From Faecalibacterium langellae (GTDB taxonomy: Bacteria; Bacillota; Clostridia; Oscillospirales; Ruminococcaceae): a stretch of 64,000 bases of DNA. Both the position numbers and the translations under genes were made by a program. The notes under the pieces were generated by a model. It was given only the letters and a program-made list of their open reading frames with translations. It had not been told where the DNA came from and searched no databases. The stretch is taken from contig NZ_NMTR01000001.1 of NCBI RefSeq assembly GCF_002549775.1, positions 62,001-126,000 of the forward strand, read 5' to 3'. Positions 33,672 to 42,764 of this stretch are shown here, piece by piece. Positions within the stretch are counted from its first letter, which is position 1, and every line of letters starts with the position of its first letter.

Positions 33672-34280
33672 ATGATGGAACATTTGTGGAATTCGTACTA
33701 TGTACAGATGCGGATCACCTACCGGGAGCATTCTCGTGACGGACAGGTGAAATCAAGAATAAGAACATTTGACTGCGACAGCCATATCGCAGAAGCCGTT
33801 CGGCTGCTCAATGAGAAAGGCTATGCAACAGGCAACTGTTGCGAAGATCATCCCTACCGTGTTATTCCGGACAACAATCAGCGCAAATACAAGAACACGG
33901 CGTACTTTGAAGGAGGATATCTACAGTTTTGCAGCATCGAAGACAAGAAAGTTGTTCTCGCAAAACTAAAGGAAAAGAGCGATTACTTCTCAGAGGATAC
34001 GCACAGCAAGATACCCGGCATTATGTCCAGCTTATATTGGGAGCCGATCCGCAGCGCAGAAGTGGATGGACACAAATATAGCGTTATGCGGTATGAGACC
34101 CTGACAAAGATTTTCAAGGTCATTTATCAGGACATCTGGAAAACGCTTCTGGAGGTAGCGCAGGAGCTTCCTCATAAGGAAACGGACGATCCATGGATCT
34201 TGAAAGCGGAAATTCTAGACAAACCGCTAAAGCCGCATTTTGCAAATGTTCAGGGACTTAAAACATTTGAAGAAGTATAA
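33672..34280 (+). CDS. Unknown protein
   Basis: A 202-aa protein with no domain that I recognise. It begins MMEHLWNSYYVQMRITYREH, with GGAAGGAG upstream; a GTG at 33669 is an equally possible start. Several Cys/His residues near 55-62 ('TGNCCEDHPYR') may bind metal. It is placed 20 bases before the RecQ-like helicase, which implies joint expression. Confidence 0.55.
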   Translation: MMEHLWNSYYVQMRITYREHSRDGQVKSRIRTFDCDSHIAEAVRLLNEKGYATGNCCEDHPYRVIPDNNQRKYKNTAYFEGGYLQFCSIEDKKVVLAKLKEKSDYFSEDTHSKIPGIMSSLYWEPIRSAEVDGHKYSVMRYETLTKIFKVIYQDIWKTLLEVAQELPHKETDDPWILKAEILDKPLKPHFANVQGLKTFEEV

Positions 34281-34300
34281 AAAGTACAGGAGGAACGACC

Positions 34301-37300
34301 ATGAACGCACAGAAGTATTTTGAGCAGCACGCCGAAGAACTCATTGCCAGCTATGCAGGCAAAAATGTGGTTCTCTTTTTTCGTGGTTTTGTACCGGCCA
34401 ATGTCCGCTGGCTGGCACATCGCGAAGATGCGGTTTTGCCGGCAGGCAAGATTCTGAACGAGGATGGCAGCATCAGCATTGCCAAGATTGATGTAGCCAA
34501 GCGGAAGCTGGTGCAGAGCCTGATGATGCAGGAAGAAGGCGTGACGGTCGGAATTTATGAGGAAATGCTGGCCATCCTTCAGAACGTACAGGACCCCAAG
34601 GAGATGTTCGATGCGGAGTTCATCGTGGTGGACAACAACGCCTTCCCTGCCTATGTGCCCAGCTGCATCCCGGCAGAGGACGCCGAAGCGCTGTACAAAG
34701 CGTACGAGAGCGAAAAGACCGAGTTTGGTTCTGCGGAAGTTCTCAGCCATTACTATGCAGCCGTCCGCACACTGGATGAGCGTTATTATGTGGCACTGTT
34801 CAATCGGCATCAGGGCGAAAATATCCGCTGTGTTCCGTTCTATCAGAAAAAGCAGTCCGTTTTTACGGACGCACCGGCAACGCTGTCCCACGAAATTTCT
34901 CCGTTGGTACTGGCAGACCAGTTCTTCTGCGGCGAGGTGGAAGGTCCGCTGGTGCTGCCTGTGGAGCGGGAACAGAACGCCAAAAACAATACCTACGATG
35001 TGCTGTCTTTTGTGGCAGCACAGTGCGGCGCGACCTTTGCACTGAACTGCGCCGAGCACAAGGAGCAGGTGGAACCGGAAACCATAAATCGGTATCGGGC
35101 TATCCTCAAGCAGTACTGGGGCGCAAACGCCGATTTCCGTATGCTGGACTTCTACAAAGACCCGGCGGCAGGAACCGAGACTATGCAGATCAGCCAGGGC
35201 GAGATCATCAGCACCCTTGTCAAGCAGTGCGAGCTGGCATTGGATGGCTATCAGGATTACTCCAATGTGTTCCTGACCGCTCCCACCGGTGCGGGCAAGT
35301 CCGCATTCTATCAGGTGTCTGGCATCTATTTGGCACAGGTGCATCAGGCAGTGACCCTCGTTATCACTCCGTTGATCGCCCTGATGCAGGATCAGGTCAG
35401 CCAGCTGGAAGCCCGCGGGGTGCACTGCGCCACCTTCCTCAACTCCAATGTGTCCCATGAGGAGCGGGAAGAGCGCCTGAACGCCATCCATAAGGGCGAA
35501 AAGTCCATTCTGTACATTGCACCGGAAATGTTGCTGACCACCTCGCTGGAGACCCTGCTGGGCGGCCGCAGACTGGGCCTGTTCGTGGTGGACGAAGCTC
35601 ACACTGTTACCAGCTGGGGCCGGGATTTCCGTGCGGACTACTGGTTCATGGGCGATTATCTGGAGCGCCAGCGCAAAAATGGACTGCACTTCCCGGTGCT
35701 CTGCCTGACGGCAACGGCTGTGTTTGGTGGCAGGGATGACGTGGTGCAGGACACCATCAGCACGCTGGGACTGAATCAGCCCATCCTATATCTGGGCCGT
35801 GTCCGCCGCGATAACATCGACTTTGATATTCACTCGCTGGACAAGCAGACGGATGAGAGCCGTGATGAGTTTAAGGTGAACCATGTGGCGCAGAAGATCG
35901 CAGAATATGTGGCAGAAGGCAAAAAGACACTGGTCTACTGCCCGTTCCGTTCTACGGTGGACAGCATTTATCAGGCGGTACCTTTCAGTGTAAAGGATAA
36001 AGTCCGCCGTTACCACGCAGGTATGGAACGGGGAGAAAAGAACGCTGCACAGGATGCTTTCAAGAACAACAAGGCAATTGTGATGATCTGCACCAAAGCA
36101 TTCGGTATGGGCGTGGACGTGCCGGACATTGTGCAGGTGTACCACTATGCCCCTACCGGAAATCTGGCAGATTATGTGCAGGAAATCGGTCGCTGCGCTC
36201 GTGACAAGAACCTGCGTGGCACGGCGGTGGAAGAATATCTGCCCGGCGATCTGTCACAGCTCAAGCGTCTGCACGGCATGGGCGAACTGCGGCAGTTCCA
36301 GCTGCGAGAGATGCTTCACAAGCTGTACTGGATGTACAGCCAGAAAAAGCACCGTAATCTGCTGGTTTCTCCGGATGCGTTTAGTTATCTGTTTGATTCT
36401 GGCGAGGTAGAAAATCGCGTCAAAACGGGTCTGCTCCTGCTGGCAAAGGATCTGGAGGAAGCATACGGCTTCCCGGTGCTGGTAGTGCGTCCCAAGGCTA
36501 TGTTTACAACCTGCTATGCCAACGTGCCCGAAGAAATCGAGGAAGAATTCCTTGCCAAGTACGGCGATTTTGTCAAGAATCTCTATGACAACACCGTGAC
36601 GGTCAATCGCAGCTTCAGTCCGCTGGCATCGGATGTGGTGGTTCGCAACAGTGGCAGCATCTATGAGATTCGCATGGGCGACCTGTGGGAAAAGTATTTC
36701 TCGGATATGACCTTTGGTATGTTCAAGGCCAAGTTCTTCAAAGGTGAACTGTTTGCACAGGATGGTACGAACCGTATCTCGGTGCGGGTCAAGACGCAGA
36801 TCCATTATGGTCAGGACTTCGATACCACCCGCGCAAAGCTGCGTCAATACATGGAAGCGGTTGCTCAAGTGTTTGATGGCTACCGCAAGGAGCATAAGAT
36901 GTTTACAGCAGAAGAATTCCGCCAGAAGGCACAGGAAGCGCTTGGCGCAGAAGTGCTGAATGCTGATTTTGCGAAAGCACTGCTGGAACTGTTTGTGATG
37001 GATGTACAGGCTGATCCTACAAGGCGTGAGGGTGACCGCATGAAGTTTATTCAGGCAACGCAGCGCGGCGGGAACCGTATCGGTCTGCTGTACCGCGTGA
37101 CCAATGGAAACTACTTTTCTATGGCCAACTGGATGGATCAGAAGCTGGTCAACTGTGCCCCCAACCGGGAAGAAACGGAGTACATGGGTTATATCCCTGC
37201 CACCATCGGCGGCAAGCAGAACCCGGTCATGCGCCTGTTGGCTGTGCTGGAGATCTTCGGGCTTGCAAGCTATGAGGTGCGCGGCGGTCAGAATCTGGAA

Positions 37301-37534
37301 ATTTTCGTTCGTGTCAACGACCCGCAGAAGATCCGCAGCCTGTCCGAAGACCGTCGCTATAAGAACCTGCAGCTTCAGGAAATCCATCGCCGCCATGTTG
37401 CAGCAGAAAACATGATGACTGCTTTCCTGACCAGCGATCTGACCACCAAACAGCGCTGGGACCTGATCGAGGACTACTTCCTTGGGCATGACGAGGTTGT
37501 GGCACAGGTGCTGGGACTGAACGAAGAAAATTGA
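34301..37534 (+). CDS. RecQ-family-like helicase, large
   Basis: A 1077-aa superfamily 2 helicase. A 300-residue N-terminal domain of unknown type precedes the motor: Walker A 'TAPTGAGKSAFYQV' (about 325-338), DEAH box 'VVDEAHTVTSWGRDFRADY' (about 428-446, the RecQ-like aromatic loop), 'LTATA', and motif VI 'QEIGRCARDKNLRG'. The C-terminal 400 residues are again of unknown type. It unwinds DNA with ATP. GGAGG precedes the start and a small gene follows after 14 bases. Standalone RecQ proteins are about 600 aa, so the extra domains suggest a defence-specific helicase. It is not one of the named core BREX type 1 proteins. Confidence 0.82.
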   Translation: MNAQKYFEQHAEELIASYAGKNVVLFFRGFVPANVRWLAHREDAVLPAGKILNEDGSISIAKIDVAKRKLVQSLMMQEEGVTVGIYEEMLAILQNVQDPKEMFDAEFIVVDNNAFPAYVPSCIPAEDAEALYKAYESEKTEFGSAEVLSHYYAAVRTLDERYYVALFNRHQGENIRCVPFYQKKQSVFTDAPATLSHEISPLVLADQFFCGEVEGPLVLPVEREQNAKNNTYDVLSFVAAQCGATFALNCAEHKEQVEPETINRYRAILKQYWGANADFRMLDFYKDPAAGTETMQISQGEIISTLVKQCELALDGYQDYSNVFLTAPTGAGKSAFYQVSGIYLAQVHQAVTLVITPLIALMQDQVSQLEARGVHCATFLNSNVSHEEREERLNAIHKGEKSILYIAPEMLLTTSLETLLGGRRLGLFVVDEAHTVTSWGRDFRADYWFMGDYLERQRKNGLHFPVLCLTATAVFGGRDDVVQDTISTLGLNQPILYLGRVRRDNIDFDIHSLDKQTDESRDEFKVNHVAQKIAEYVAEGKKTLVYCPFRSTVDSIYQAVPFSVKDKVRRYHAGMERGEKNAAQDAFKNNKAIVMICTKAFGMGVDVPDIVQVYHYAPTGNLADYVQEIGRCARDKNLRGTAVEEYLPGDLSQLKRLHGMGELRQFQLREMLHKLYWMYSQKKHRNLLVSPDAFSYLFDSGEVENRVKTGLLLLAKDLEEAYGFPVLVVRPKAMFTTCYANVPEEIEEEFLAKYGDFVKNLYDNTVTVNRSFSPLASDVVVRNSGSIYEIRMGDLWEKYFSDMTFGMFKAKFFKGELFAQDGTNRISVRVKTQIHYGQDFDTTRAKLRQYMEAVAQVFDGYRKEHKMFTAEEFRQKAQEALGAEVLNADFAKALLELFVMDVQADPTRREGDRMKFIQATQRGGNRIGLLYRVTNGNYFSMANWMDQKLVNCAPNREETEYMGYIPATIGGKQNPVMRLLAVLEIFGLASYEVRGGQNLEIFVRVNDPQKIRSLSEDRRYKNLQLQEIHRRHVAAENMMTAFLTSDLTTKQRWDLIEDYFLGHDEVVAQVLGLNEEN

Positions 37535-37548
37535 AGGAGGTCGTTCAA

Positions 37549-37758
37549 ATGAAATTCAATAAAGGTCTGTTTGATTTTATCGGCTACATGAGCTTTTTCA
37601 ATCCCGTTGATACGGGAGCTGCTGGGGACTCAAAGGCAAATCGGGAAGTACTGTTTGACGATGTTCAGGAATGTTCTTCCGCTGAAGAATTTGCAGAAAA
37701 ACACGCAGATGAGTATGATAGCGTGGAAGATGCAGAAGAGTTTTGGGAGGATAACTGA
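37549..37758 (+). CDS. Small acidic protein
   Basis: A 69-aa protein, strongly acidic in its second half ('SSAEEFAEKHADEYDSVEDAEEFWED'), with GGAGG upstream. It follows the helicase closely. Unknown family; DNA mimicry or helicase regulation would be a guess. Confidence 0.55.
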   Translation: MKFNKGLFDFIGYMSFFNPVDTGAAGDSKANREVLFDDVQECSSAEEFAEKHADEYDSVEDAEEFWEDN

Positions 37759-37870
37759 GAACTTCGCTGCTCCACGAACTTCGGAACATCTGAAACGATT
37801 TGCTGAGTTTTGCGAGATTTGTTTTGTGCAGAATGTCTATCAATTGAGGATAATTTAGCTACTTTATGAA

Positions 37871-37899
37871 TTGACAAAGCTTCGTATAAACGATAGACT
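37871..37899 (+). promoter_or_regulatory. Promoter of the brxA-brxB-brxC-pglX genes
   Basis: TTGACA (37871-37876), 17-base spacer, TAGACT (37894-37899), 37 bases before brxA. Confidence 0.65.
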
Positions 37900-37936
37900 T
37901 AAATATAATTGTACATTATATAAGTGATGGTGTTTT

Positions 37937-38542
37937 ATGAGCAGCAAAAAGAGACAGGATCAGTATACTGCCGGATTGGTATCAAAGCCCTTCTGGTTCT
38001 ATGAGTATAAAGCCTATGTTAATGAACTTTTGAACGGTTCATCGGCAGACGAAATCAGGAGCAGTGCTTTTGAGAAGCACCTGTTTTCCGCAGCCAAGGA
38101 GTACCGTGTAAAGGAAATTCTTAATTGTGTTTCGCGTCGGGTGACACAGTTTGATCAGGATTGGCAGGAACTTTTCGGACAGCAATCTGTTATGGTGCAG
38201 AGAATGATGGTTCTGCTGTCTATTATGGCAGACGACAAACTTTTCTTCACCTTCATGTACAGAGTATACCGTGATAAGCTGATTGTTGGAGCTGAATCTT
38301 TGGAGTCGAGCGATGTGCTTGCGTTCTTTCGCTTGATGCAGAACGAGTCTGAGGAAATTGCTCAGTGGAAAGACACGACCATTCGCAAGCTGACACAGAC
38401 CTACCGTAAACTGCTGAACGATGCAGGACTTCTTGCTGGCGACAAGATGGTGCCGCCTCTGCCCAGCTCTGCATTAAAGCAGTACCTGAAGGCACATGAC
38501 ATGAACGCCTATCTGATGGCAATCACAGGAGCAGATGAATGA
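37937..38542 (+). CDS. brxA: BREX protein BrxA (DUF1819)
   Basis: A 201-aa protein that matches the BrxA family in length and sequence style ('YTAGLVSKPFWFYEYKAYVNELLNGSSADEIRS', 'DKLFFTFMYRVYRDKLIVGAESLESSDVLAFFRLMQ'). BrxA is a small, mostly helical, DNA-binding protein needed for BREX defence. It ends in an ATGA overlap with brxB. The ribosome site is weak. Confidence 0.85.
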   Translation: MSSKKRQDQYTAGLVSKPFWFYEYKAYVNELLNGSSADEIRSSAFEKHLFSAAKEYRVKEILNCVSRRVTQFDQDWQELFGQQSVMVQRMMVLLSIMADDKLFFTFMYRVYRDKLIVGAESLESSDVLAFFRLMQNESEEIAQWKDTTIRKLTQTYRKLLNDAGLLAGDKMVPPLPSSALKQYLKAHDMNAYLMAITGADE

Positions 38543-39108
38543 ATACGGCTGATAGACTGAATAACCTTGATGCTTTTTTGCACACAATTTCCGAGGAGAA
38601 CCACGCCGGACTCGGCGGTGAAGCTGGCTACTATGTGTTCAGCTATGACCCGAAAGATGAGATGCGTATTCGGCAATGGACAAAGAATGAAATTGAGCTT
38701 TTTCGGAGGGCACATCGTCCGGTTGTGGAGTTTGACCTCTACAAAATCATGGCGGAACTGCTGGTTGAAAAGCATCCACGGCAAAAATACGAAGACCTGG
38801 AGATGCGGACCGGCAGCATGACACGCGTGGTGAATGCGGCGAACAGTGTTTTGCAGATCGGACGGCCGATGGACCTTATGCTGGACTACATTGTGAAGCG
38901 CATCCCACAGGACAATGCTGTTATCCTGTTGACCGGTGTTGGAAAATGCTACCCACTTTTGCGTTCTCATAAAATTCTGAACGACTTGCATGACCGGCTT
39001 GCACAGGGGATTGTTCTGATGATGTTTCCGGGACGATACGAAGATGGCTACCTGTATTTGTTCGGCGATGTAAAGGATGGCAATAATTACCGTGCGAAGC
39101 CTATCTGA
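38539..39108 (+). CDS. brxB: BREX protein BrxB (DUF1788)
   Basis: A 189-aa protein of the DUF1788/BrxB family: 'FDLYKIMAELLVEKHP', 'AVILLTGVGKCYPLLRSHKILNDLHDRL' and the C-terminal 'VLMMFPGRYEDGYLYLFGDVKDGNNYRAKPI' are family-like. Its biochemical role is not settled; it is required in type 1 BREX. It is coupled to brxA and precedes brxC by 24 bases. Confidence 0.88.
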   Translation: MNTADRLNNLDAFLHTISEENHAGLGGEAGYYVFSYDPKDEMRIRQWTKNEIELFRRAHRPVVEFDLYKIMAELLVEKHPRQKYEDLEMRTGSMTRVVNAANSVLQIGRPMDLMLDYIVKRIPQDNAVILLTGVGKCYPLLRSHKILNDLHDRLAQGIVLMMFPGRYEDGYLYLFGDVKDGNNYRAKPI

Positions 39109-39132
39109 TATGGATGTGTAGGAGGAACTGAC

Positions 39133-42100
39133 ATGAATATTGGTCAGATGTTTGCAAAATCGATCAACCGCGAAATCAAACCGGTGGTCAAGCCCGGTCA
39201 GGTTGATGATGCAACTGTCAAGCTGGAACTTCAGGAATATGTTGTGACACAGGAGCTTCAGAAACATTTTGCTGCATTCTTTTCAAATTACCGTCGAGGC
39301 ATTGGCGCAGATACTGATCGTATCGGTGTCTGGATTTCCGGCTTCTTTGGAAGTGGTAAATCTCACTTTCTAAAGATGCTGTCTTATCTAATCAGCGATA
39401 AAGAAGTTGCAGGCAAGCCTGCATTGGAATATTTTATCGAGGACGATAAGATTACGGACCCGAAGGTTCTGGCAGACATCCGCGCAGCAGAAAGTGTCAG
39501 CACGGACGTGATCCTGTTCGATATTGCCTCCAAGAGCCGCACCAGTAGTGCCGCTGCACGCGATGTGATCACCATGGTTTTTCTGCGGGCATTCAACGAG
39601 AAACTGGGTTATTCCTACCAGTATCCTCGCATGGCAGATCTGGAGCGGAAGTTGGATGCAGATGGAAAGCTGCAAAAGTTCCGTGACCGTGTAGAAGAAC
39701 TGGAAGGCAGCAGCTGGGATGATGCTGTGGCTGGCATCGACCTTGCACAGGATTCGTTTGTGCAGGCACTGGTTGAGCAGGGTGTGATGAGTGAGGAATC
39801 TGCACGCAGCTGGTGTGACCGTGTGGGCGAAGAATACAGCATCAGCACGGAAGATTTTGCCAAGCTCGTCCGTAAACATATTGAAAGTAAGGGCAACGAT
39901 CATCATGTGGTTTTCTGCGTGGATGAGGTTGGTCAGTACATCGGTGATGACTCCAATATGATGCTGGATCTTCAGACGCTGGAGCATGATCTGGCAGTTC
40001 AGTGCCATGGCAAAGCGTGGATTCTGGTCACCGCACAGGAAGCCATTGATAAAATTCAGGCTGTCAATAATGTAGACTTCTCCAAGATTCAGGGCCGCTT
40101 TGACACCCGGCTGTCCCTGTCGTCCAGCGATGTGGCAGAAGTTGTCAAGAAGCGTATCCTGAAAAAGAATGCAGAAGCGCAGGCCGAACTGAAAACGTTT
40201 TATCCCAGAAAGGCAGATGCCCTTGATACATTGCTCAAGTTCTCTGGCGATATGCCTGAAATGAAACTGTACGAGAATGCGTCTGATTTCGCAGAGGTGT
40301 ACCCCTTTGTTCCCTATCAGTTCAATCTGCTGGGCAAGGTGCTGGATGCTGTCCGTCTGTTTAGCAGTCCCGGCAAAAACAGCTCCTATGGCGAACGCTC
40401 CATGCTGAGTATGTATCTCAGCACCGCCAAGAGCCTTCAGAATCAGGAAGAAGGCATCCTCGTCCCGTTCAATGCATTCTATCAGGGCCTGTCCGCATTG
40501 GTGGACCACGAAACTGCCATTGCCATTACCAACGCACAGCGTAACAATTCGCTGAACCCCGACCATGCAGAAACCTGCTTTGAGGTTGAGGTACTCAAAG
40601 TCCTGTTCATGATCAAGAATGTGCGGGAGTTTGATAAGCCTACGGTGCAAAACATCGCTACCCTGATGGCATCACGGACGGATGAGGACCGTTATCAGCT
40701 GGAAAACCGGGTGGAAACGGCTCTGAAAAAGCTGGTTCAGGAGCAGTTGGTACAGAATCTAGGCGATAATTACATCTTCCTGACCAATGAGGAGCAGGAG
40801 GTCAACAGAGAAATTGCGAGCCGTCGGCCGGAAGATTCCGAAATGAACCGCGAACTGGCAACGCTGATCTTTGATGAAAACTACCGCGCGGACAAGTACC
40901 GTTATCCGTATCTGAATGGCCGTTATTCCTTCGGCTTCAATCGGAAAATCGATGGCTATGATGCCCTTTCCCGCCCAGACAACAGCATTACAGTCAAAAT
41001 CATCACCTCCCGTGGCGATGATGCAGATGAATCCCGCCTGAAGATGCTGTCCTCCGGCGAAAGCGGCGACCACACCATTTTTGTGCAGCTGCATGACGAT
41101 ACCCGCCTGAACAACGAGCTGCGCATGATGCTGCAAATTCAGAACTATCTGCGCAGCGGCACCGCAGGCCGTATCACGAAGTATCGCGCTATCTGCGAGG
41201 CAAAGCAGGAAGAAGTGGAAGAACGCCGTCAGAATGTTAAGGTGTTTCTGAAGCAGGCACTGTCGGAAGCGGATATTTATGTGTACGGCTCCAAGCTGTC
41301 CGGCGGCTCCCGCGACTTTGAGACACGCCTGAACGATGCCCTGAAGCAGCAGGTGGAACGTCTGTTCAACCACCTGACGGACATTGACAAGTCGGTTTCG
41401 GAGCAGGACATCGGCAAGCTGTTTGCGGATGCCGGGCAGATGCGGCTTGGCGGTGACGGTACCGGCAACAGCCGCGCCTTGGACGATGTCCGTACCCGTA
41501 TTGAGCGCAATTCTCTGTCGAGAACGGTGACGACCTCGCTGAAAACGCTGCTGGGCATCTTTACCAAGGAGCCTTATGGTTTCCTGCCGGTGGATGTGGA
41601 GTGGCTGGTTGCACGCCTGTTTGCAGATGGCATCCTGACGCTGACCATGAACCATGAGCAGCTCAGCCTTTCCAGCCGGAATGCGCAAGAGTTCCAGCGT
41701 CTGTTTACCAGAGTGGAGTCGCAGGAGCGTTTGCTATGCGACATCCGCAAGCACGCCACCGATAAACAGAAGCGCCTTGTTCGTGATATGATGCGCGACC
41801 TGTTTGAAAAGGGCGTTTCTTCGGATGACGATGAGCAGCTGATGGCGGATTTGAAAAAAGAGTGTACTGATCTGCGGGAAGAGCTGCGCAGACAGCAGGC
41901 AACTTACCGGGAGGAATCGTATCTCCCCGGCAAGAACACCGTGGATGCGGGCATTGCCCTGATGACCTCGCTGATCGACCCCACCACGACGGAATCCTTC
42001 TACACGGCACTGGAAAATGCACAGGAGGATTATCAGGACTTCAAGGAAACTTACGAATCCCTGCGGGACTTCTTCAACGCCGGGCAGATCAAGGTATTCC

Positions 42101-42747
42101 GTGAGGCACACGATGCTGTGGAACTCTACATGCGCAATCAAAGCCGCATTGATGACGGTGAAGTAAAGAACGCTGCGGAAGGAATGCGTAAGATTCTGAG
42201 CATGGCAGAGCCGTATGACAAGATTCGGAATCTGGCGGTTTTGCATACGACATTTCAGGAAAAATACCGTGAGCTGTTGGATCGTAAATCCGAGCCGGTA
42301 AAAGACTATGTGGCGGACTGCTATGGACGTGTTCTTCAGCATCTGAATACGCTTCGCTGCAAGGAGCACTACTGGTCCTCTGTAATCGCAGAGCGGGACG
42401 ATGCGCTGGAAAAGATTTGCAGCACCAATAATCTGGGCGATCTCGAATTGGCAAAACTGGATGCGAATCGGACAAAAATCAACTGGATCAACACCATCGA
42501 CCAGTACGAGGCTGCACACCAGCCTGTGGTGCAGACCCCGGCGGCAAAGGTGTCGGGCGGTGCTCCTGCAAAGGCTGCGCCTGCTGCCCCGGTGCGCCGT
42601 CGTGTCACCATCAGCATTCAGGAAGTGACGGATGAATCGTGGCAGATCAACAACGCCGCAGAACTGGACGCATACATTGAAAAGCTGCGCCATGCCCTGA
42701 AGCAGAAGCTGGACAATGGCGATACCCTGAACGTGGATATCTGGTAA
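39133..42747 (+). CDS. brxC: BREX P-loop ATPase BrxC
   Basis: A 1204-aa protein, the usual size for BrxC. The P-loop 'GFFGSGKSHFLKML' lies near residue 70-83 and a Walker-B-like 'HVVFCVDEVGQYIGD' near 258-272. Later coiled-coil stretches ('EKLCDLREELRRQQATYRE'-like) and a Pro/Ala linker before the C-terminal 60 residues are visible. BrxC is an AAA-like ATPase that works with PglX and PglZ. AGGAGG precedes the start. No break or odd composition is seen in it. Confidence 0.92.
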   Translation: MNIGQMFAKSINREIKPVVKPGQVDDATVKLELQEYVVTQELQKHFAAFFSNYRRGIGADTDRIGVWISGFFGSGKSHFLKMLSYLISDKEVAGKPALEYFIEDDKITDPKVLADIRAAESVSTDVILFDIASKSRTSSAAARDVITMVFLRAFNEKLGYSYQYPRMADLERKLDADGKLQKFRDRVEELEGSSWDDAVAGIDLAQDSFVQALVEQGVMSEESARSWCDRVGEEYSISTEDFAKLVRKHIESKGNDHHVVFCVDEVGQYIGDDSNMMLDLQTLEHDLAVQCHGKAWILVTAQEAIDKIQAVNNVDFSKIQGRFDTRLSLSSSDVAEVVKKRILKKNAEAQAELKTFYPRKADALDTLLKFSGDMPEMKLYENASDFAEVYPFVPYQFNLLGKVLDAVRLFSSPGKNSSYGERSMLSMYLSTAKSLQNQEEGILVPFNAFYQGLSALVDHETAIAITNAQRNNSLNPDHAETCFEVEVLKVLFMIKNVREFDKPTVQNIATLMASRTDEDRYQLENRVETALKKLVQEQLVQNLGDNYIFLTNEEQEVNREIASRRPEDSEMNRELATLIFDENYRADKYRYPYLNGRYSFGFNRKIDGYDALSRPDNSITVKIITSRGDDADESRLKMLSSGESGDHTIFVQLHDDTRLNNELRMMLQIQNYLRSGTAGRITKYRAICEAKQEEVEERRQNVKVFLKQALSEADIYVYGSKLSGGSRDFETRLNDALKQQVERLFNHLTDIDKSVSEQDIGKLFADAGQMRLGGDGTGNSRALDDVRTRIERNSLSRTVTTSLKTLLGIFTKEPYGFLPVDVEWLVARLFADGILTLTMNHEQLSLSSRNAQEFQRLFTRVESQERLLCDIRKHATDKQKRLVRDMMRDLFEKGVSSDDDEQLMADLKKECTDLREELRRQQATYREESYLPGKNTVDAGIALMTSLIDPTTTESFYTALENAQEDYQDFKETYESLRDFFNAGQIKVFREAHDAVELYMRNQSRIDDGEVKNAAEGMRKILSMAEPYDKIRNLAVLHTTFQEKYRELLDRKSEPVKDYVADCYGRVLQHLNTLRCKEHYWSSVIAERDDALEKICSTNNLGDLELAKLDANRTKINWINTIDQYEAAHQPVVQTPAAKVSGGAPAKAAPAAPVRRRVTISIQEVTDESWQINNAAELDAYIEKLRHALKQKLDNGDTLNVDIW

Positions 42748-42764
42748 ACGAAAAGAGGAACACT

